Origin: Hippophae tibetana
Lineage: Eukaryota > Streptophyta > Magnoliopsida > Rosales > Elaeagnaceae
Assembly: GCA_037013495.1 (NCBI GenBank)
Contig: JAZDXN010000029.1
Coordinates: forward strand, 2,988,501 to 3,052,500
Reading direction: 5' to 3'
DNA: 64,000 bases
The translations under genes were made by a program, and so were the position numbers. This document shows, piece by piece, positions 14,101 to 24,926 of the stretch. The notes under the pieces were generated by a model, which was given only the letters and a program-made list of their open reading frames with translations, was not told the origin of the DNA and did no database searches. The first letter of the stretch is position 1. Each line of letters begins with the position of its first letter.

Positions 14101-15764
14101 TTAAAGTTTTTATCACATATTTTACATTTTTGGTTTTATTCTATAGAGTTGTAATGAAGATGGATGAGCCGACCAAGTGTATGTTTAAAAATAAACTAAT
14201 GACTAAGAATATAATAAATATAATTTCATGATACAATTAAAGAAATGAGAAGAGAAAAAGAAGAGGAGTGCTACTTTTTAATGTTTTCCATAACATATTT
14301 GAGAAATCGGAGTTGTACCTTGAAACGGTCATAACTTTTGACTCGTTTGTAAAAACGACTATAATAGTATATGCAACCGAAGGTCTTATCGATATCCATA
14401 ATCTTAGCTGACCTGGCTATATAAATTCATTACTTGATCCTAAATTCCATCATTTACATCACTTATCGAGGGTTTAAAGTTTTTATCACATATTTTACAT
14501 TTTTGTTTTTATTCTATAGAGTTGTAATGAAGATGGATGAGCCGACCAAGTGTATGTTTAAAAATAAACTAATGAATAAGAATATAATACAAATAATTTC
14601 ATGATCCAACTAAAGAAATGAGAAGAGAAAAAGAAGAGGAGTGCTACTTTTTATTGTTTTCAATAACTTATTTGAGAAATCGCAGTTGTACCTTGAAGCG
14701 GTCATAACTTTTGACTCGTGTTTAAAAACGACTATTATAGTATATCAAACCGAAGGTCATATCGATATCCATAATCTTAGCTAACCTGGCTATATAAATT
14801 CATCACTTGATCCTAAATTCCATCATTTACATCACTTATCGAGGGTTTAAAGTTTTTATCATATATTTTACATTTTTGGTTTTATTCTATAGAGTTGTAA
14901 TGAAGATGGATGAGCCGACCAAGTGTATGTTTAAAAATAAACTAATGAATAAGAATATAATACAAATAATTTCATGATCCAACTAAAGAAAGGAGAAGCG
15001 AAAAAGAAGAGGAGTGCTACTTTTTATTGTTTTCAATAACTTATTTGAGAAATCGCAGTTGTACCTTGAAGTGGTCATAACTTTGGACTCGTGTTTAAAA
15101 ACGACTATTATAGTATATCAAACCGAAGATCTTATCGATATCCATAATCTTCGCTGACCTGGCTATATAAATTCATTACTTGATCCTGAATTCAATAATT
15201 TACATCACTTATCGAGGGTATAAAGTTTTTATCACATATTTTACATTTTTGGTTTTATTCTATAGAGTTGTAATGAAGATGGATGAGCCGACCAAGTGTA
15301 TGTTTAAAAATAAACTAATGAATAAGAATATAATACAAATAATTTCATGATCCAACTAAAGAAATGAGAAGCGAAAAAGAAGAGGAGTGCTACTTTTTAT
15401 TGTTTTCAATAACTTATTTGAGAAATCGCAGTTGTACCTTGAAACGGTAATAACTTTTGACTCGTGTGTAATAACGACTATTATAGTATATCAAACCGAA
15501 GGTTATATCGATATCCATAATCTTAGCTAACCTAGCTACATAAATTCATCACTTGATCCTAAATTCCATCATTTACATCACTTATCGAGGGTTTAAATTT
15601 TTTATCATATATTTTACATTTTTGGTTTTATTCTATAGAGTTGTAATGAAGATGGATGAGCCGACCAAGTGTATGTTTAAAAATAAACTAATGACTAAGA
15701 ATATAATACAAATAATTTCATGATACAATTAAAGAAATGAGAAGAGAAAAAGAAGAGGAGTGCT
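7925..15764. repeat. Left copy of a ~7-8 kb duplicated satellite block (partner ~29522-36615)
   Basis: Diagnostic variants occur in the same order in both blocks. GAATTAG monomers at 8224, 9718, 11210 and 13448 pair with 29821, 31316, 32808 and 34303. The rare ACTTTGGACTCG and GAAGATCTTATCG monomer near 15081 pairs with one near 35932. The offset changes from ~21.6 kb to ~20.85 kb because the left copy has two extra monomers between 11.2 and 13.4 kb, with two GCCGTCCAAG junctions against one on the right. The left copy ends at the retrotransposon. Confidence 0.8.
15760..15764. repeat. Target site duplication, left copy (GTGCT)
   Basis: Satellite sequence GAGGAGTGCT is followed directly by the LTR start TGATGA. 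The same GTGCT lies directly after the other LTR end at 29522-29526. Uninterrupted monomers read GAGGAGTGCTACTTTTT, so the five bases were duplicated on integration. Five bp is the usual length for Ty3/gypsy elements. Confidence 0.97.
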
Positions 15765-16256
15765 TGATGAACGAAAACCGGCATCGCCGATTCCCGCAAA
15801 TACTTTGGTTTTAATATTTATAAAACTCTCGCAAGTGCACGAATCATTTCGTAGAAAATGATAAGTATACTCCCAAGGTCGATCTAAGGAAGGAATGTAT
15901 GTGGTTTTTAACTTATTATTCAATCTTTTAAAAACGAAATTAAATCCTAAACATCCTGTCACGATAGTTTGGTTTTGTGTGTTCCTAATCTAATAACATA
16001 AAATAAAACATATATATACAGATTAATTAAATATAATCTAAAATCATAAAAATAAACATAGATACAAATTCAATAAATAATTATCTAGAAATAAACATAT
16101 ATACGGATTCAATAAATGTTCATGCAAATTTTTATCATTTATATTAGCGGAGTATTTATGGATATAATAACTAAATTAATTATGCTTGCTCATATTAACT
16201 AGGTTATTAAAGATATAAATTGACATTTTATTGATTCTCTCTTTTTTATATAAATA

Positions 16257-16404
16257 CCACCTTTGGTGGGGTTAGATATTCTTTGTTAACTAAACAAATC
16301 AATTAACACCTATGGGTGGGGTTGATAACTAATATGCTTAATTAAATTAATTCCTTTTTCTAAGAGATTGAAAATGAACCATTTAAATGCCACCTTTGGT
16401 GGGG
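16257..16404 (-). other. Three short inverted-repeat motifs in the R/U5 part of the 3' LTR
   Basis: CCACCTTTGGTGGGG occurs at 16257-16271 and 16390-16404, with a variant CACCTATGGGTGGGG at 16307-16321. Each is followed by GTTAGA or GTTGATA. Each is a small palindrome (CCACC/GGTGG or a shifted equivalent) able to form a stem-loop in the transcript. They lie downstream of the TATA box in element sense. The same three occur in the 5' LTR at 28025-28039, 28075-28089 and 28158-28172. Function unknown. Confidence 0.6.
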
Positions 16405-17173
16405 TTAGACAGTTTAAACTTTATTCAAGGTGTCCAAATTAAACCTAAGAATTTAATTATCCGAGTACTAACTTTCAAGTTTTAAAACCACTATTGAAAA
16501 CATGTTGTCAATACATTTTCACATCATAATTCTTATAAAAACTTTTGAAATAGAGTTTCACTCTAACTACCGGGCGATTGTACCAACAAATAAAAGAGCA
16601 CTACTCTAAATTAGACCGGATAACTAAACCTTAAAATCTAATTTTCATTTTTAAGTTTGTAATGAAAAATAATATATTTCTCTCTAACATTCTTAATATA
16701 AAATCTTGAATAAAAACAAAATCAATTCATTTTAGAAATTTTCACCTATTTAATATTTCGCAAGCATAACAACGTCGTTATTACATCATATTTACTAAAC
16801 AGCTAGCATAGTTAAATTTAACCACAGACAAGTTGAATATAACATGTAAGAATAAAGCATAAAAATAACTGTAAAGAAAATAAAATCCTTATAGAACTTC
16901 GACGCTATTCCCGTAGCTAGAAAACCTCCGAGCGGAATTTGCACTTCCATATATTGAATCAAAAATCTAAATTATTACAAAAACATTACAAGTTCCTCTC
17001 AAAAAGAGAAGAACACTAAACCTAAGAGAATTGAACTAAAAACTAAGAGAAAAACTAAGAAAAGCTTAGAAACTTAGAAAGAAACTAAGAGAAACTAAAA
17101 ACTAAGAAATGAGAGAAAGAAAGAAGAGAGAAGTGAGTTTTGAAGGTGTGTTTTGAAGTGAATGGAAGGGGGG

Positions 17174-17181
17174 TATTTATA
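17174..17181 (-). promoter_or_regulatory. TATA box in the 3' LTR
   Basis: Minus-strand TATAAATA within CCTATAAATACCCCCC, a strong plant TATA context. In the 3' LTR it would drive transcription out of the element into the left satellite block. Confidence 0.7.
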
Positions 17182-17259
17182 GGTGAGGATGGAGAGAAAA
17201 AATGAGTAAAAAAATGTTAAAAAAATATTAAAAAATGTAAAAACGCGTATTGGAATTGC

Positions 17260-17290
17260 TGATGTCATCAATGACGTCAGCATGACGTCA
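17260..17290 (-). promoter_or_regulatory. Cluster of TGACGTCA-type sites in the 3' LTR
   Basis: TGATGTCA at 17260-17267 and palindromic TGACGTCA at 17272-17279 and 17283-17290, about 80-115 bp upstream of the TATA box in element sense. TGACG/ACGTCA is the core bound by plant TGA-type and other bZIP factors. That they act as an enhancer here is inferred. Confidence 0.55.
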
Positions 17291-17531
17291 CAGGGGCGGC
17301 TGCACGTGAAAAATGGGGCGAAAACGCGTTGGGCGCGCGGAGGGGGGCTGCTGGGGCGCTGCGCGCGCGCGCTGGGGCTGTCGCTGCGCGCAGCTCGGCG
17401 GGCGTGAACAGTGCCAGCGCGCTGCGCTGCGCGCAGCTTGGCATGCCAGCGCGCGCAGGCGCGCGCGGAATGGGCGCTGGGGCGCGCGCGGCTGGGCGCT
17501 GGGCTGCGCGCACGGCTGGGCTGCGGCGCGC
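17291..17531. other. GC-rich block in U3 of the 3' LTR
   Basis: About 240 bp rich in GCGCGC, GCGCTGGG and GGCTGGGC motifs, with many CpGs, inside an otherwise AT-rich element and satellite. It consists of imperfect short repeats, so several frames stay open on both strands and encode Ala/Arg-rich low-complexity peptides that look like artefacts. It is 57 bp longer than its counterpart in the 5' LTR and carries most of the LTR length difference. Confidence 0.8.
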
Positions 17532-17830
17532 AATTTCCGTCTTTTTGACATTTTTGACCTTTTCGACCCATTTCGTCCGATTTTTCCATGTTTGTTGACC
17601 TTTTCTCACTTATTTGTTGATATATTTGTGATGTATTGCTTCAAATATTCCTCTTTGAGTCTTTACATTGCGTTTTTAAGCCAAAATACCTGAAAAACAA
17701 TAAAAATACCCGTGATTCCGAAAAAGACAAATTTATATAAATATATGATAAAACATATAAATATATGTATTTTTAATCAATTAAGGTACATAAAATCATG
17801 GTTATTTTAGTGCTTTTTGAGCACTCATCA

Positions 17831-17873
17831 CAACCCCCAACCAGCTTCTTGCTAGTCTCTTAGCAAGAGAAGC
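17831..17873 (-). promoter_or_regulatory. Polypurine tract next to the 3' LTR, with an adjacent hairpin
   Basis: In element sense GGTTGGGGGTTG (17842-17831) directly abuts the LTR start TGATGAGTG, the expected place for the plus-strand primer. Just upstream, GCTTCTTGCTA (17844-17854) and TAGCAAGAGAAGC (17861-17873) form an inverted repeat with a 2-nt bulge and a short loop. Confidence 0.75.
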
Positions 17874-19392
17874 GATAAAAGCTAAAAATTAAACTATCCT
17901 AAATCACTTTCGTGGATTGAAACGGTTGCATTTAGCCTATGCAACAAGCCGTTAAACCCCTAGGTTGCTCTAGTGGACGAGTTTGAGTCTCGTGAGGGTT
18001 TTCAGTAATGATACCCACAAACATTGAACTAAATGTAAAGATAAAAACAATCAAATCAAAAATTAAAATTACAACACAATCAAAAATTAATTTAAGAGTA
18101 AAAGAACACAACATATCACAAAAATATCTCATACTTTTTAATCTCTTTTAAGATCATAATTGAAATCTCAAGCATAAGTTATTTTAATCTCTTTAAACAA
18201 TCATGATTTTATTATAATAATTAGTCGAAAATCATTTTCATATTTCATTTCAAAAATGTATCAATTTAATTTTACCCAATTTCAGTGTTATGAATCAGTA
18301 TTCGCTTCGACTCTATTCCTCACAAGTCAATACTCTCAAAGCACTGAATCCTATGGGTTCAAACACTCATACTAATTTATATGCGAAAGAGTTGATGTAT
18401 AGAAATGAACTAATATGTTCGCATATGTATAAAGAATAAAGGCTCAAAGTGTTATTTTAACATTGATCTCATGAAAGGAATCGAATGTATAAATTATAAA
18501 GATATCATATACAAAAATTATTTTCATGCATAAATCAAACTCATTAAGAAAGAATTTCAAGATATATGCTTTTACAAATGAAGAAATTGCAATGACTTTT
18601 TAGGGAATTACTTCCTATATCTTTCTTTTGTAAGTAGCCTTTACTCACAACTTTGTAGGCAATGTGGGTCATAGTATGTAGATGATACTATTTTTTATCT
18701 CTCTATTTTTTTTTTTTTTTCTGTAAATATTTTTCAATATATGTATTTTTTTTTTTTTTTTTTAGAGAGTCAACCCATGTACAGATTGTACATTTTTTTG
18801 GATTTTGGTGAGTGGTTAATTTTGTGTCTTTTCTGTTTGATCTCGGTTTAGGTAACCCCAGATATGTCTTTTTGTTTTTGTAGCAGTCATGCATGAATGA
18901 GATATAAGCATATACTATCAATTTCTACTCAAATCGTTTAATCTAAACGAAAAATAATAATAAAAAAATATATGATACTCTATTAAGATGAAAAAAAATT
19001 CATACATTCAATGCTAATACCTATAGAGATCATCTAAACTTTTTGAATAAATAAGAAATGTGTTTGGAGTAGAAAAAATATATATTTCACTCTGAATAAA
19101 AGAAATTAGGCTCAAATTATATCTCACAAGGGTAGTCTCCACTAAAACAAAATTCATAAATACCGATTTTGGGTTTAATCTAATTTCCACATTTTATCAA
19201 GAAATACTAGTTATGACAAAAACTAACTAATTATCAAAAATAATTACACAATATTTCATGATATGTTTTCAAAAATTAATCTAACAGTACCAAAGACTTA
19301 ACTATTTACTTAAATTTGATTTAAAGAAATGATAAATTTTTGTGAGAATTTTTTTATTTTTTTATTTTTATATATATAGCATGGTAACTTTT

Positions 19393-19432
19393 CACCACCC
19401 CCAACCTAGAACTTACATTGTCCTCAATGTAA
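19393..19432 (-). promoter_or_regulatory. Second polypurine-like motif with an 8-bp hairpin
   Basis: In element sense the order is TTACATTG-AGGA-CAATGTAA (19432-19413, a perfect 8-bp stem with a 4-nt loop), then CTAGGTTGGGGGTGGTG (19409-19393). From memory, an ACATTGAGGACAATGT hairpin followed by TAGGTTGGGGGTGG is a recurrent 3'-end signature of Athila/Tat-type plant elements. Here it lies 1.56 kb before the LTR rather than next to it. It may act as an internal plus-strand primer or mark a former 3' end. Confidence 0.55.
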
Positions 19433-19693
19433 CAACTGCAAATTAAAGATAAAGAGAAAAGAGGAGAAAGATTACCTATTTCTTGAGAATGTGTAAGTAG
19501 TAATGAAGAAATGCAGGTGCATCCATCATATTCATCATTAAAGTGTATACAGACAGATCGCTGTGAACTCTTAACATCTCAACAAATATTTTAGTTTTAA
19601 CAAATTTAAAAATTATTCACATACAAGTAAACTAAAATAAACAATAAAATTAAGTAAATAAAACAAATAACAATAAAAAAAATTACCTAACAT

Positions 19694-19742
19694 GATGGGT
19701 TGCCTCCCATCCAGCGCTTAGTTTAACGTCTTAGCAAGACGT
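19694..19742 (-). other. Two-hairpin module just after the gag-pol stop
   Basis: Two perfect short stems. GATGGG/CCCATC flank a 6-nt loop (19694-19711), and ACGTCTT/AAGACGT flank AGC (19726-19742). The GGTTGCCTCCCA...GCGCTTAGTTTAACGTC text is of a kind I recall after pol in many plant Athila/Tat elements. A diverged copy with both stems preserved lies after the stand-alone gag at 25155-25204. Role unknown; RNA stability, packaging or termination of translation are possibilities. Confidence 0.6.
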
Positions 19743-19754
19743 ATCTTTTTGGTG

Positions 19755-22700
19755 CTAAGGGTTACTCAGCCAAATGCAATCCATTTCAGCAATGTTGTTC
19801 GGTTCTTCCACATAAGGCTTGACACGATGGCCATTAACTTTGAACGTTTTTTGTGTCTTGGAGTCCAATAGTTCTACCACTCCATGTTCAGATACCTGAA
19901 CTATTTTGAATGGTCCATCCCATCTTGATCTTAGCTTTCCTGGAAACAATCTCAAACGAGAGTTAAATAAAAGAACTTTCATTCCAGGGTGAAAAGTTTT
20001 AGGAACTAGCCTCTTGTCATGATAGCGCTTAGTACGCTCCTTGTATAATTTGGCATTCTCATAGGCTTCATTCCTAATTTCTTCCAACTCATGAAGCTGG
20101 AGTACTCGTTTTTCACCTGCTTTATCTAAATCCATGTTTAGCTCTTTAATTGCCCAATAAGCCTTGTGTTCAAGTTCAACTGGAAGGTGGCACGCTTTCC
20201 CAAAGATTAACCGGTAAGGGCTCATCCCAATAGGTGTTTTGTAAGCGGTGCGGTATGCCCATAAGGCATCATTTAACTTAAATGCCCAATCCTTCCTTGA
20301 AGGACGCACAGTGCGTTCCAGTATTCCCTTGATTTGCCTATTACTTACTTCCACTAATCCGGAAGTTTGAGGATGATATGGAGTAGCTACCTTATGTGTG
20401 ATGTTGTACTTGTTTAGTACTCCATCAAAGAGTTTGTTACAAAAATGGCTACCTCCATCACTTATTATAGCTCTAGGCGTTCCGAACCTACTGAATATGA
20501 AATCTTTCAAGAATTTCACAACAACATTAGCATCATTGGTTTTGGTGGGGATAGCTTCTACCCACTTGGACACATAATCCACAGCAACCAAAATGTATTG
20601 AAAACCATTAGATGGGGGAAAAGGACCCATAAAGTCAATCCCCCATACGTCAAAGAGTTCAACAACTAAATTAGATGTCAAAGGCATTTCATCTCTTTTG
20701 CTTATGTTTCCTGTTCTTTGACATCTATCACATTGTGCACAAAACATATGAGCATCTTTAAAAAGAGTGGGCCAAAAGAATCCAGACTGTAATATCTTAC
20801 GGGCTGTCTTTTCTCCTCCAAAATGACCCCCACAATGAAGTTCATGACAAAAAGTCAGAATGCTCTTATGTTCTTCTTCAGGTACACATCTCCGGATGAC
20901 TTGATCTTGACCAATCTTGTATAAATAAGGGTCATCCCAGAAATAGTCCTTAATAGTTTTAAAAAACCTTTTCTTCTCCTGATATGAAGTGTTAGGTCGC
21001 AAAACACCAGTGGCAAGATAGTTTACAATATCAGCGTACCATGGGTTCGGACCTATGAAAAATAACTGTTCATCAGGAAAGGTTTCAACTATATCGTCAT
21101 TACTCTCATCTTTAAGAGAATTAAAGTCAGAAATCAACCTAGACAAATGGTCAGCTACTAAGTTTTCACTGCCTTTCTTATCCTTGATTTCTAGGTCAAA
21201 TTCTTGTAAGAGTAAGACCCACCTGATTAACCTTGGCTTGGCATTTGGTTTACTTAATAGGTATCTTAAAGCAGCATGATCAGAATGCACAATCACTTTA
21301 GATCCTACTAAATAAGACCGAAATTTTTCTAAAGAGAATACTATAGCCAAGAATTCCTTTTCAGTGGTGGTGTAATTCATCTGGGCATCATTGAGTGTTT
21401 TGCTAGCATAGTAGATGACATGTAAACGCTTTTCCACTCTTTGTCCCAGGACTGCTCCTATTGCATAATCAGAAGCGTCACACATTATTTCAAAGGGTAA
21501 AGACCAGTTTGGTGCCATTATAACAGGGGTAGATGTGAGTTTATCTTTCAAGGTATTAAAGGAAGTAAGGCAGTCATTGTTGAAATCAAAATCAGCATCT
21601 TTGGATAGCAAGTTACATAATGGACGACTTATTTTAGAGAAATCTTTAATAAATCGTCTGTAGAATCCTGCATGTCCCAAGAAGCTTCTTATCCCCTTCA
21701 CAGATGTAGGGGGAGGTAGTTTGGATATCAATTCAACTTTTGCCTTATCAACTTCAATACCCTTGTTTGAAATTATATGTCCTAAAACTATCCCTTGTTG
21801 AACCATAAAATGACTTTTCTCCCAACTAAGGGTTAGATTGCATTCAATGCATCTTTCTAAAACCAAAGTCAATTTATGTAAGCAATCATCAAATGAGTTC
21901 CCAAAGACAGAGAAATCGTCCATGAAAATCTCAATGAATTTTTCCACCATGTCCGAGAAAATGGATATCATGCATCTCTGGAACGTGGCAGGGGCATTGC
22001 ATAACCCAAATGGCATTCTGCGAAAAGCAAATGTTCCAAAAGGACATGTAAATGTGGTCTTTTCCTGATCTTCTGGTGCTATGGGTACTTGATAATATCC
22101 AGACAGTCCATCCAAAAAACAGTAAAATTCGTGCCCAGCTAATCTTTCCAACATTTGATCAATGAATGGAAGAGGAAAGTGATCCTTTTTCGTATATAAA
22201 TTTAGTTTCCTAAAATCTATACACATTCTCCATCCAGTGATTATTCTAGTGGGCACTAATTCACTTTTGTCATTCTTAACAACTGTTATCCCAGATTTCT
22301 TTGGTACCACATGCACTGGACTAACCCACTTACTATCTGCAATAGGGTAGATAATCCCTTCTTCTAATAATTTAAGAATTTCCTTCTTAACTACCTCTTG
22401 CATGTTTGGGTTTAGTCTTCTTTGGGCCTCTCGTACAGGTTTAGCACCGTCCTCCAAGTTGATCTTGTGCATACACATTGTTGGACTAATGCCTCTTATA
22501 TCCCCTATACTCCAACCTATAGATTTCTTAAACTGTTTAAGCACTTTGATGAGTTCCTTTTCTTGTGGTTTGGTCAAGGTTGAAGAAATTATCACTGGAT
22601 AAGTTTCCCCTTCTCCCAAAAACACATATTTTAAGTGCTCAGGTAAGTCTTTGAGTTCAAGTTCAGGTGGATTGGCCTCTTTAATAGATGAAGAACTGGG

Positions 22701-24926
22701 TAGATTTAAAAGTGTACTAGATTTTGTCATCACTTCATTATTGTCTAGTTGTTCAAGGTACCCCTTTATTTCCTCATCTAAATCTTCTTCAACCTTTTCA
22801 AGTGTAAGAACGGTTTCAAGCTTGTCCTCTATTCTGGTTCGGAAAAAGGTGTTTTGGACAAGATTATCCAAAGGATCAACATCGAATATTTCATCAATGG
22901 CAGAAATAGAAGGGAAAGGTGAAGAATCAAAAACTTTAAAATGAACAGTCTCTCCTAAGACTGTCATTGTCAAATTTCCATCTTGGACATCAATAATAGT
23001 TTTAGTAGTTGCCATAAATGGTCTACCAAGCAATATTGTGTGCTCTCTGTCCAATGCTGGATTTTCTTGCATATCCAGAACCACAAAGTCAACAGGTATT
23101 ATCAGTTTGTCTACCTGTACCAAAACATCCTCAACTATTCCCTCTGGATATTTAAGAGATCTATCTGCAAGTTGAAGGGACATAGTTGTGGGTTTTAAAT
23201 CTCCTAGATTGAGTTGTAAGAATATAGAGTAGGGCATCAAATTTATACTAGCACCTAAATCAAGCATTGCTTTAGCAACCTTCCTATCCCCCATAGTTAT
23301 GTTTATAATAAAACTTCCAGGGTCTTTCAACTTAGGGGGTAGTTTGTGCTGAAGTACAGCGCTAGAAATTTCTGATACTACTACTCGTTCATTCAGTTCA
23401 TACCTCCTTTTCTTAGTGTTCAACTCTTTGAAAAATTTGGCATATGAGGGCACATTCATGATCACTTCTAATAATGGTAAATTGATATTTACTTTAGAGA
23501 GCATATTAAAAAGATCATTGAATTGCTTATCTTGTTTGGACTCTTTTAACCGGTGGGGAAAAGGTACTTGTATCTGGTGTGGTTCTGTTGTCTTTTGAAT
23601 TTTGGGGGTGTCAGATGACCCCCCAATGAGTTTTTCAGAAGGCTTGTTAAGTTTAACACTTGTTTCTCCTTTTTGCGAGATTAGAGTATCGCCTTCTTTG
23701 TTACCTGAACTACAAGGTAGATTGTTAGAGATTTCAGGTAAACTGGTATTGACTACCTTACCACTTCGAAGGGTTCTAACATCCTTTGCTTGTTCTGGTT
23801 GACTGGGCAACTTTCCTGGTTCTTTCTTTTGCATTTGTTCAGCCAGTTGCCCAACTTTAGATTCAATCCTTTTAACCGAAGCCTCCATGGTGTTCAACCT
23901 TTGATTAGTCATCAATTGGTTGTTACGACTAACTTGAATAAAAGCATTCAAGCTATCTTCTAAGGTTGGTTTAAAAGATTGGCTTGGTGGGTAAGGGTGG
24001 TTGTTATCCGACCTTAGTGTTGGATATTGGGTGTAGGCTGGGTGATTATAGGTGTTTGGATGATACCTTTGAAAAGATTGGACTTCCTCTATGGCATCGA
24101 CACTAGAATCACAAGTATTTGAACAATTATAAGTACCATGCCCAATTGAACAACACACTTCACATACCTCTTGATTTGAAATGTGGTGGGAAGTGAGGAA
24201 TTTCACTTGTTTAGTCAATTCAGCAAGTTGCAAGGTTATCTCATTATCAGAGCCGACTTCATTGACCTTTGCTTTCCTCCTACCACCTCTTTGTTGGGAA
24301 TTAGAACCCAATAACTCATAAAGATTATAGGTTTCCTCTGCGGTCTTTTCTCCTACAGCACCTCCAGCAGCATTATCAACCATGTATTGACTCTGTAGTG
24401 TCAATCCATCATAAAAGAATTGGTTTTGTAGCTGTAAGGGAAAGCTATGATTTTGACATTGAATGAAAAGGAGTTTGAATCGTTCCCAAGCTTCATGAAA
24501 GGGCTCTTCATACATTTGAGAAAATGTTGCTATCTTTGTTCTTAGATCAACAGTCTTTTGATGGGAATAGAACCTACCCATAAAAATTTCATAGACTGCC
24601 TCCCAAGTTTTAAGAGAACCTGACTGTAGAGTAATGAACCATGACCAAGCTTTATCTTTGAGAGTGTAAGGAAAACACCTCATCCTAAGTTGATCTTCAT
24701 TAATTGTATGTAGTGGAAAAGTTTGGACAATAGCATAGAATTCTCGAATGAAATGCAAAGGGTCTTCATTAGGGATACCGTAAAAGGAAGGCAACAAAGA
24801 ATAATGAATCTTTTTCAATTCATAATTCCTTGCAGCCTCTTGTAATTGGATACCGGAAGTTACATTGCCAATGATTGGCATTGTATATTCTTTCATCTTT
24901 TTCCGCCTATCTTCAGCATCTCCCAT
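19755..24926 (-). CDS. Gag-Pol polyprotein, Athila-type Ty3/gypsy
   Basis: This 1723-aa single-frame polyprotein should make capsid, protease, reverse transcriptase/RNase H and integrase for cytoplasmic replication and chromosomal insertion. The Gag domain covers roughly residues 12-240. A CX2CX4HX4C zinc knuckle lies at 255-268. The protease motif [10 protein letters not shown] has its Asp near 556. RT has FLDG near 938-940 and FMDD at 1001-1004. RNase H has Asp1150, Glu1191 and Asp1216. Integrase has His1364, His1368, Cys1399 and Cys1402, then Asp1431, Asp1490 and Glu1526 (D-58-D-35-E), and a GPF motif at 1671-1673. No chromodomain follows. All catalytic residues I can identify are present and no stop or frameshift separates gag from pol. 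The start ATG sits in a strong context (ACCATGG). It begins 327 bp after a second gag gene, to which its first ~230 residues are about two-thirds identical by eye. Confidence 0.95.
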   Translation of the reverse strand: MGDAEDRRKKMKEYTMPIIGNVTSGIQLQEAARNYELKKIHYSLLPSFYGIPNEDPLHFIREFYAIVQTFPLHTINEDQLRMRCFPYTLKDKAWSWFITLQSGSLKTWEAVYEIFMGRFYSHQKTVDLRTKIATFSQMYEEPFHEAWERFKLLFIQCQNHSFPLQLQNQFFYDGLTLQSQYMVDNAAGGAVGEKTAEETYNLYELLGSNSQQRGGRRKAKVNEVGSDNEITLQLAELTKQVKFLTSHHISNQEVCEVCCSIGHGTYNCSNTCDSSVDAIEEVQSFQRYHPNTYNHPAYTQYPTLRSDNNHPYPPSQSFKPTLEDSLNAFIQVSRNNQLMTNQRLNTMEASVKRIESKVGQLAEQMQKKEPGKLPSQPEQAKDVRTLRSGKVVNTSLPEISNNLPCSSGNKEGDTLISQKGETSVKLNKPSEKLIGGSSDTPKIQKTTEPHQIQVPFPHRLKESKQDKQFNDLFNMLSKVNINLPLLEVIMNVPSYAKFFKELNTKKRRYELNERVVVSEISSAVLQHKLPPKLKDPGSFIINITMGDRKVAKAMLDLGASINLMPYSIFLQLNLGDLKPTTMSLQLADRSLKYPEGIVEDVLVQVDKLIIPVDFVVLDMQENPALDREHTILLGRPFMATTKTIIDVQDGNLTMTVLGETVHFKVFDSSPFPSISAIDEIFDVDPLDNLVQNTFFRTRIEDKLETVLTLEKVEEDLDEEIKGYLEQLDNNEVMTKSSTLLNLPSSSSIKEANPPELELKDLPEHLKYVFLGEGETYPVIISSTLTKPQEKELIKVLKQFKKSIGWSIGDIRGISPTMCMHKINLEDGAKPVREAQRRLNPNMQEVVKKEILKLLEEGIIYPIADSKWVSPVHVVPKKSGITVVKNDKSELVPTRIITGWRMCIDFRKLNLYTKKDHFPLPFIDQMLERLAGHEFYCFLDGLSGYYQVPIAPEDQEKTTFTCPFGTFAFRRMPFGLCNAPATFQRCMISIFSDMVEKFIEIFMDDFSVFGNSFDDCLHKLTLVLERCIECNLTLSWEKSHFMVQQGIVLGHIISNKGIEVDKAKVELISKLPPPTSVKGIRSFLGHAGFYRRFIKDFSKISRPLCNLLSKDADFDFNNDCLTSFNTLKDKLTSTPVIMAPNWSLPFEIMCDASDYAIGAVLGQRVEKRLHVIYYASKTLNDAQMNYTTTEKEFLAIVFSLEKFRSYLVGSKVIVHSDHAALRYLLSKPNAKPRLIRWVLLLQEFDLEIKDKKGSENLVADHLSRLISDFNSLKDESNDDIVETFPDEQLFFIGPNPWYADIVNYLATGVLRPNTSYQEKKRFFKTIKDYFWDDPYLYKIGQDQVIRRCVPEEEHKSILTFCHELHCGGHFGGEKTARKILQSGFFWPTLFKDAHMFCAQCDRCQRTGNISKRDEMPLTSNLVVELFDVWGIDFMGPFPPSNGFQYILVAVDYVSKWVEAIPTKTNDANVVVKFLKDFIFSRFGTPRAIISDGGSHFCNKLFDGVLNKYNITHKVATPYHPQTSGLVEVSNRQIKGILERTVRPSRKDWAFKLNDALWAYRTAYKTPIGMSPYRLIFGKACHLPVELEHKAYWAIKELNMDLDKAGEKRVLQLHELEEIRNEAYENAKLYKERTKRYHDKRLVPKTFHPGMKVLLFNSRLRLFPGKLRSRWDGPFKIVQVSEHGVVELLDSKTQKTFKVNGHRVKPYVEEPNNIAEMDCIWLSNP

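Larger units (their letters stand above)
1..15764. repeat. Left block of ~373-bp AT-rich satellite array
   Basis: Head-to-tail monomers of 372-374 bp, all in one orientation. Taking AGTGTATG as the monomer start, units begin at 1, 374, 746, 1119, 1492, 1865, 2238, 2610, 2983, 3356 and so on, about 42 units. Each monomer carries in order an AT-rich start, a purine-rich tract (GAAATGAGAAGAGAAAAAG and following bases), the phrase CGGTCATAACTTTTGACTCG, a TATCGATATCC block, GGCTATATAAATTCAT, and a GATGAGCCGACCA end. Two subfamilies alternate. One has CGCAGTTG with TTCAATAACTTATTTGAG, the other has CGGAGTTG with TTCCATAACATATTTTAG and ATGAAACCG. I see no internal sub-repeat and no coding potential. 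The block ends where the retrotransposon interrupts a monomer. Confidence 0.97.
15765..17830 (-). repeat. 3' LTR (left), 2066 bp
   Basis: On the plus strand it runs from TGATGAACG to CACTCATCA. It is collinear with 27535-29521. The differences I could find by eye are about seven substitutions, a 2-bp TA-repeat difference near 16010, ~57 bp of extra sequence in the GC-rich block (17291-17531), and 20 bp near 17740-17760; these indels sum to the 79-bp length difference. In element sense the order is U3 (17830 to ~17140) with terminal hairpin, GC-rich block, TGACGTCA sites and TATA box, then a long R/U5 of about 1.4 kb. Short frames in the GC-rich block do not look like genes. Confidence 0.96.
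17831..19754 (-). other. Noncoding tract between pol and the 3' LTR; no env-like gene
   Basis: 1.9 kb, AT-rich, with frequent stops on both strands. The longest minus-strand frames are 66 and 72 codons (18132-17932 and 18921-18703). The first is Phe/Ile/Leu-rich and the second Lys-rich, as AT-rich DNA gives by chance. Many Athila elements carry an env-like ORF here and this one does not. Visible structures are T-runs at 18706-18720 and 18746-18763 (A-runs in element sense), a PPT-like motif with a hairpin at 19393-19432, a two-hairpin module at 19694-19742, and the true PPT at 17831. Confidence 0.8.

Noticed and set aside
1..15764. Regular direct repeats considered as a CRISPR-like array
   Set aside because: The whole 373-bp unit repeats with no unique spacers; this is satellite DNA.
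15729..15962. 77-aa frame across the satellite/LTR junction and 93-aa frame at 27451-27732 across the LTR/PBS junction
   Set aside because: Both run through insertion or PBS boundaries, share only the LTR part, and have no protein family features.
17095..17693. Several overlapping frames of 87-164 codons on both strands in the LTR (and 28863-29404)
   Set aside because: Created by GC-rich low-complexity sequence without stops; frames differ in length and sequence between the two LTRs and overlap the TATA box and regulatory sites.
17932..18132. 66-aa minus-strand frame with a long hydrophobic stretch, considered as an env remnant
   Set aside because: Too short, no signal peptide followed by an ectodomain, and the composition is explained by AT-rich DNA. 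No flanking homologous frame.
20445..23802. Plus-strand frames of 60-97 codons opposite gag-pol
   Set aside because: Shadows of the strongly supported minus-strand polyprotein.
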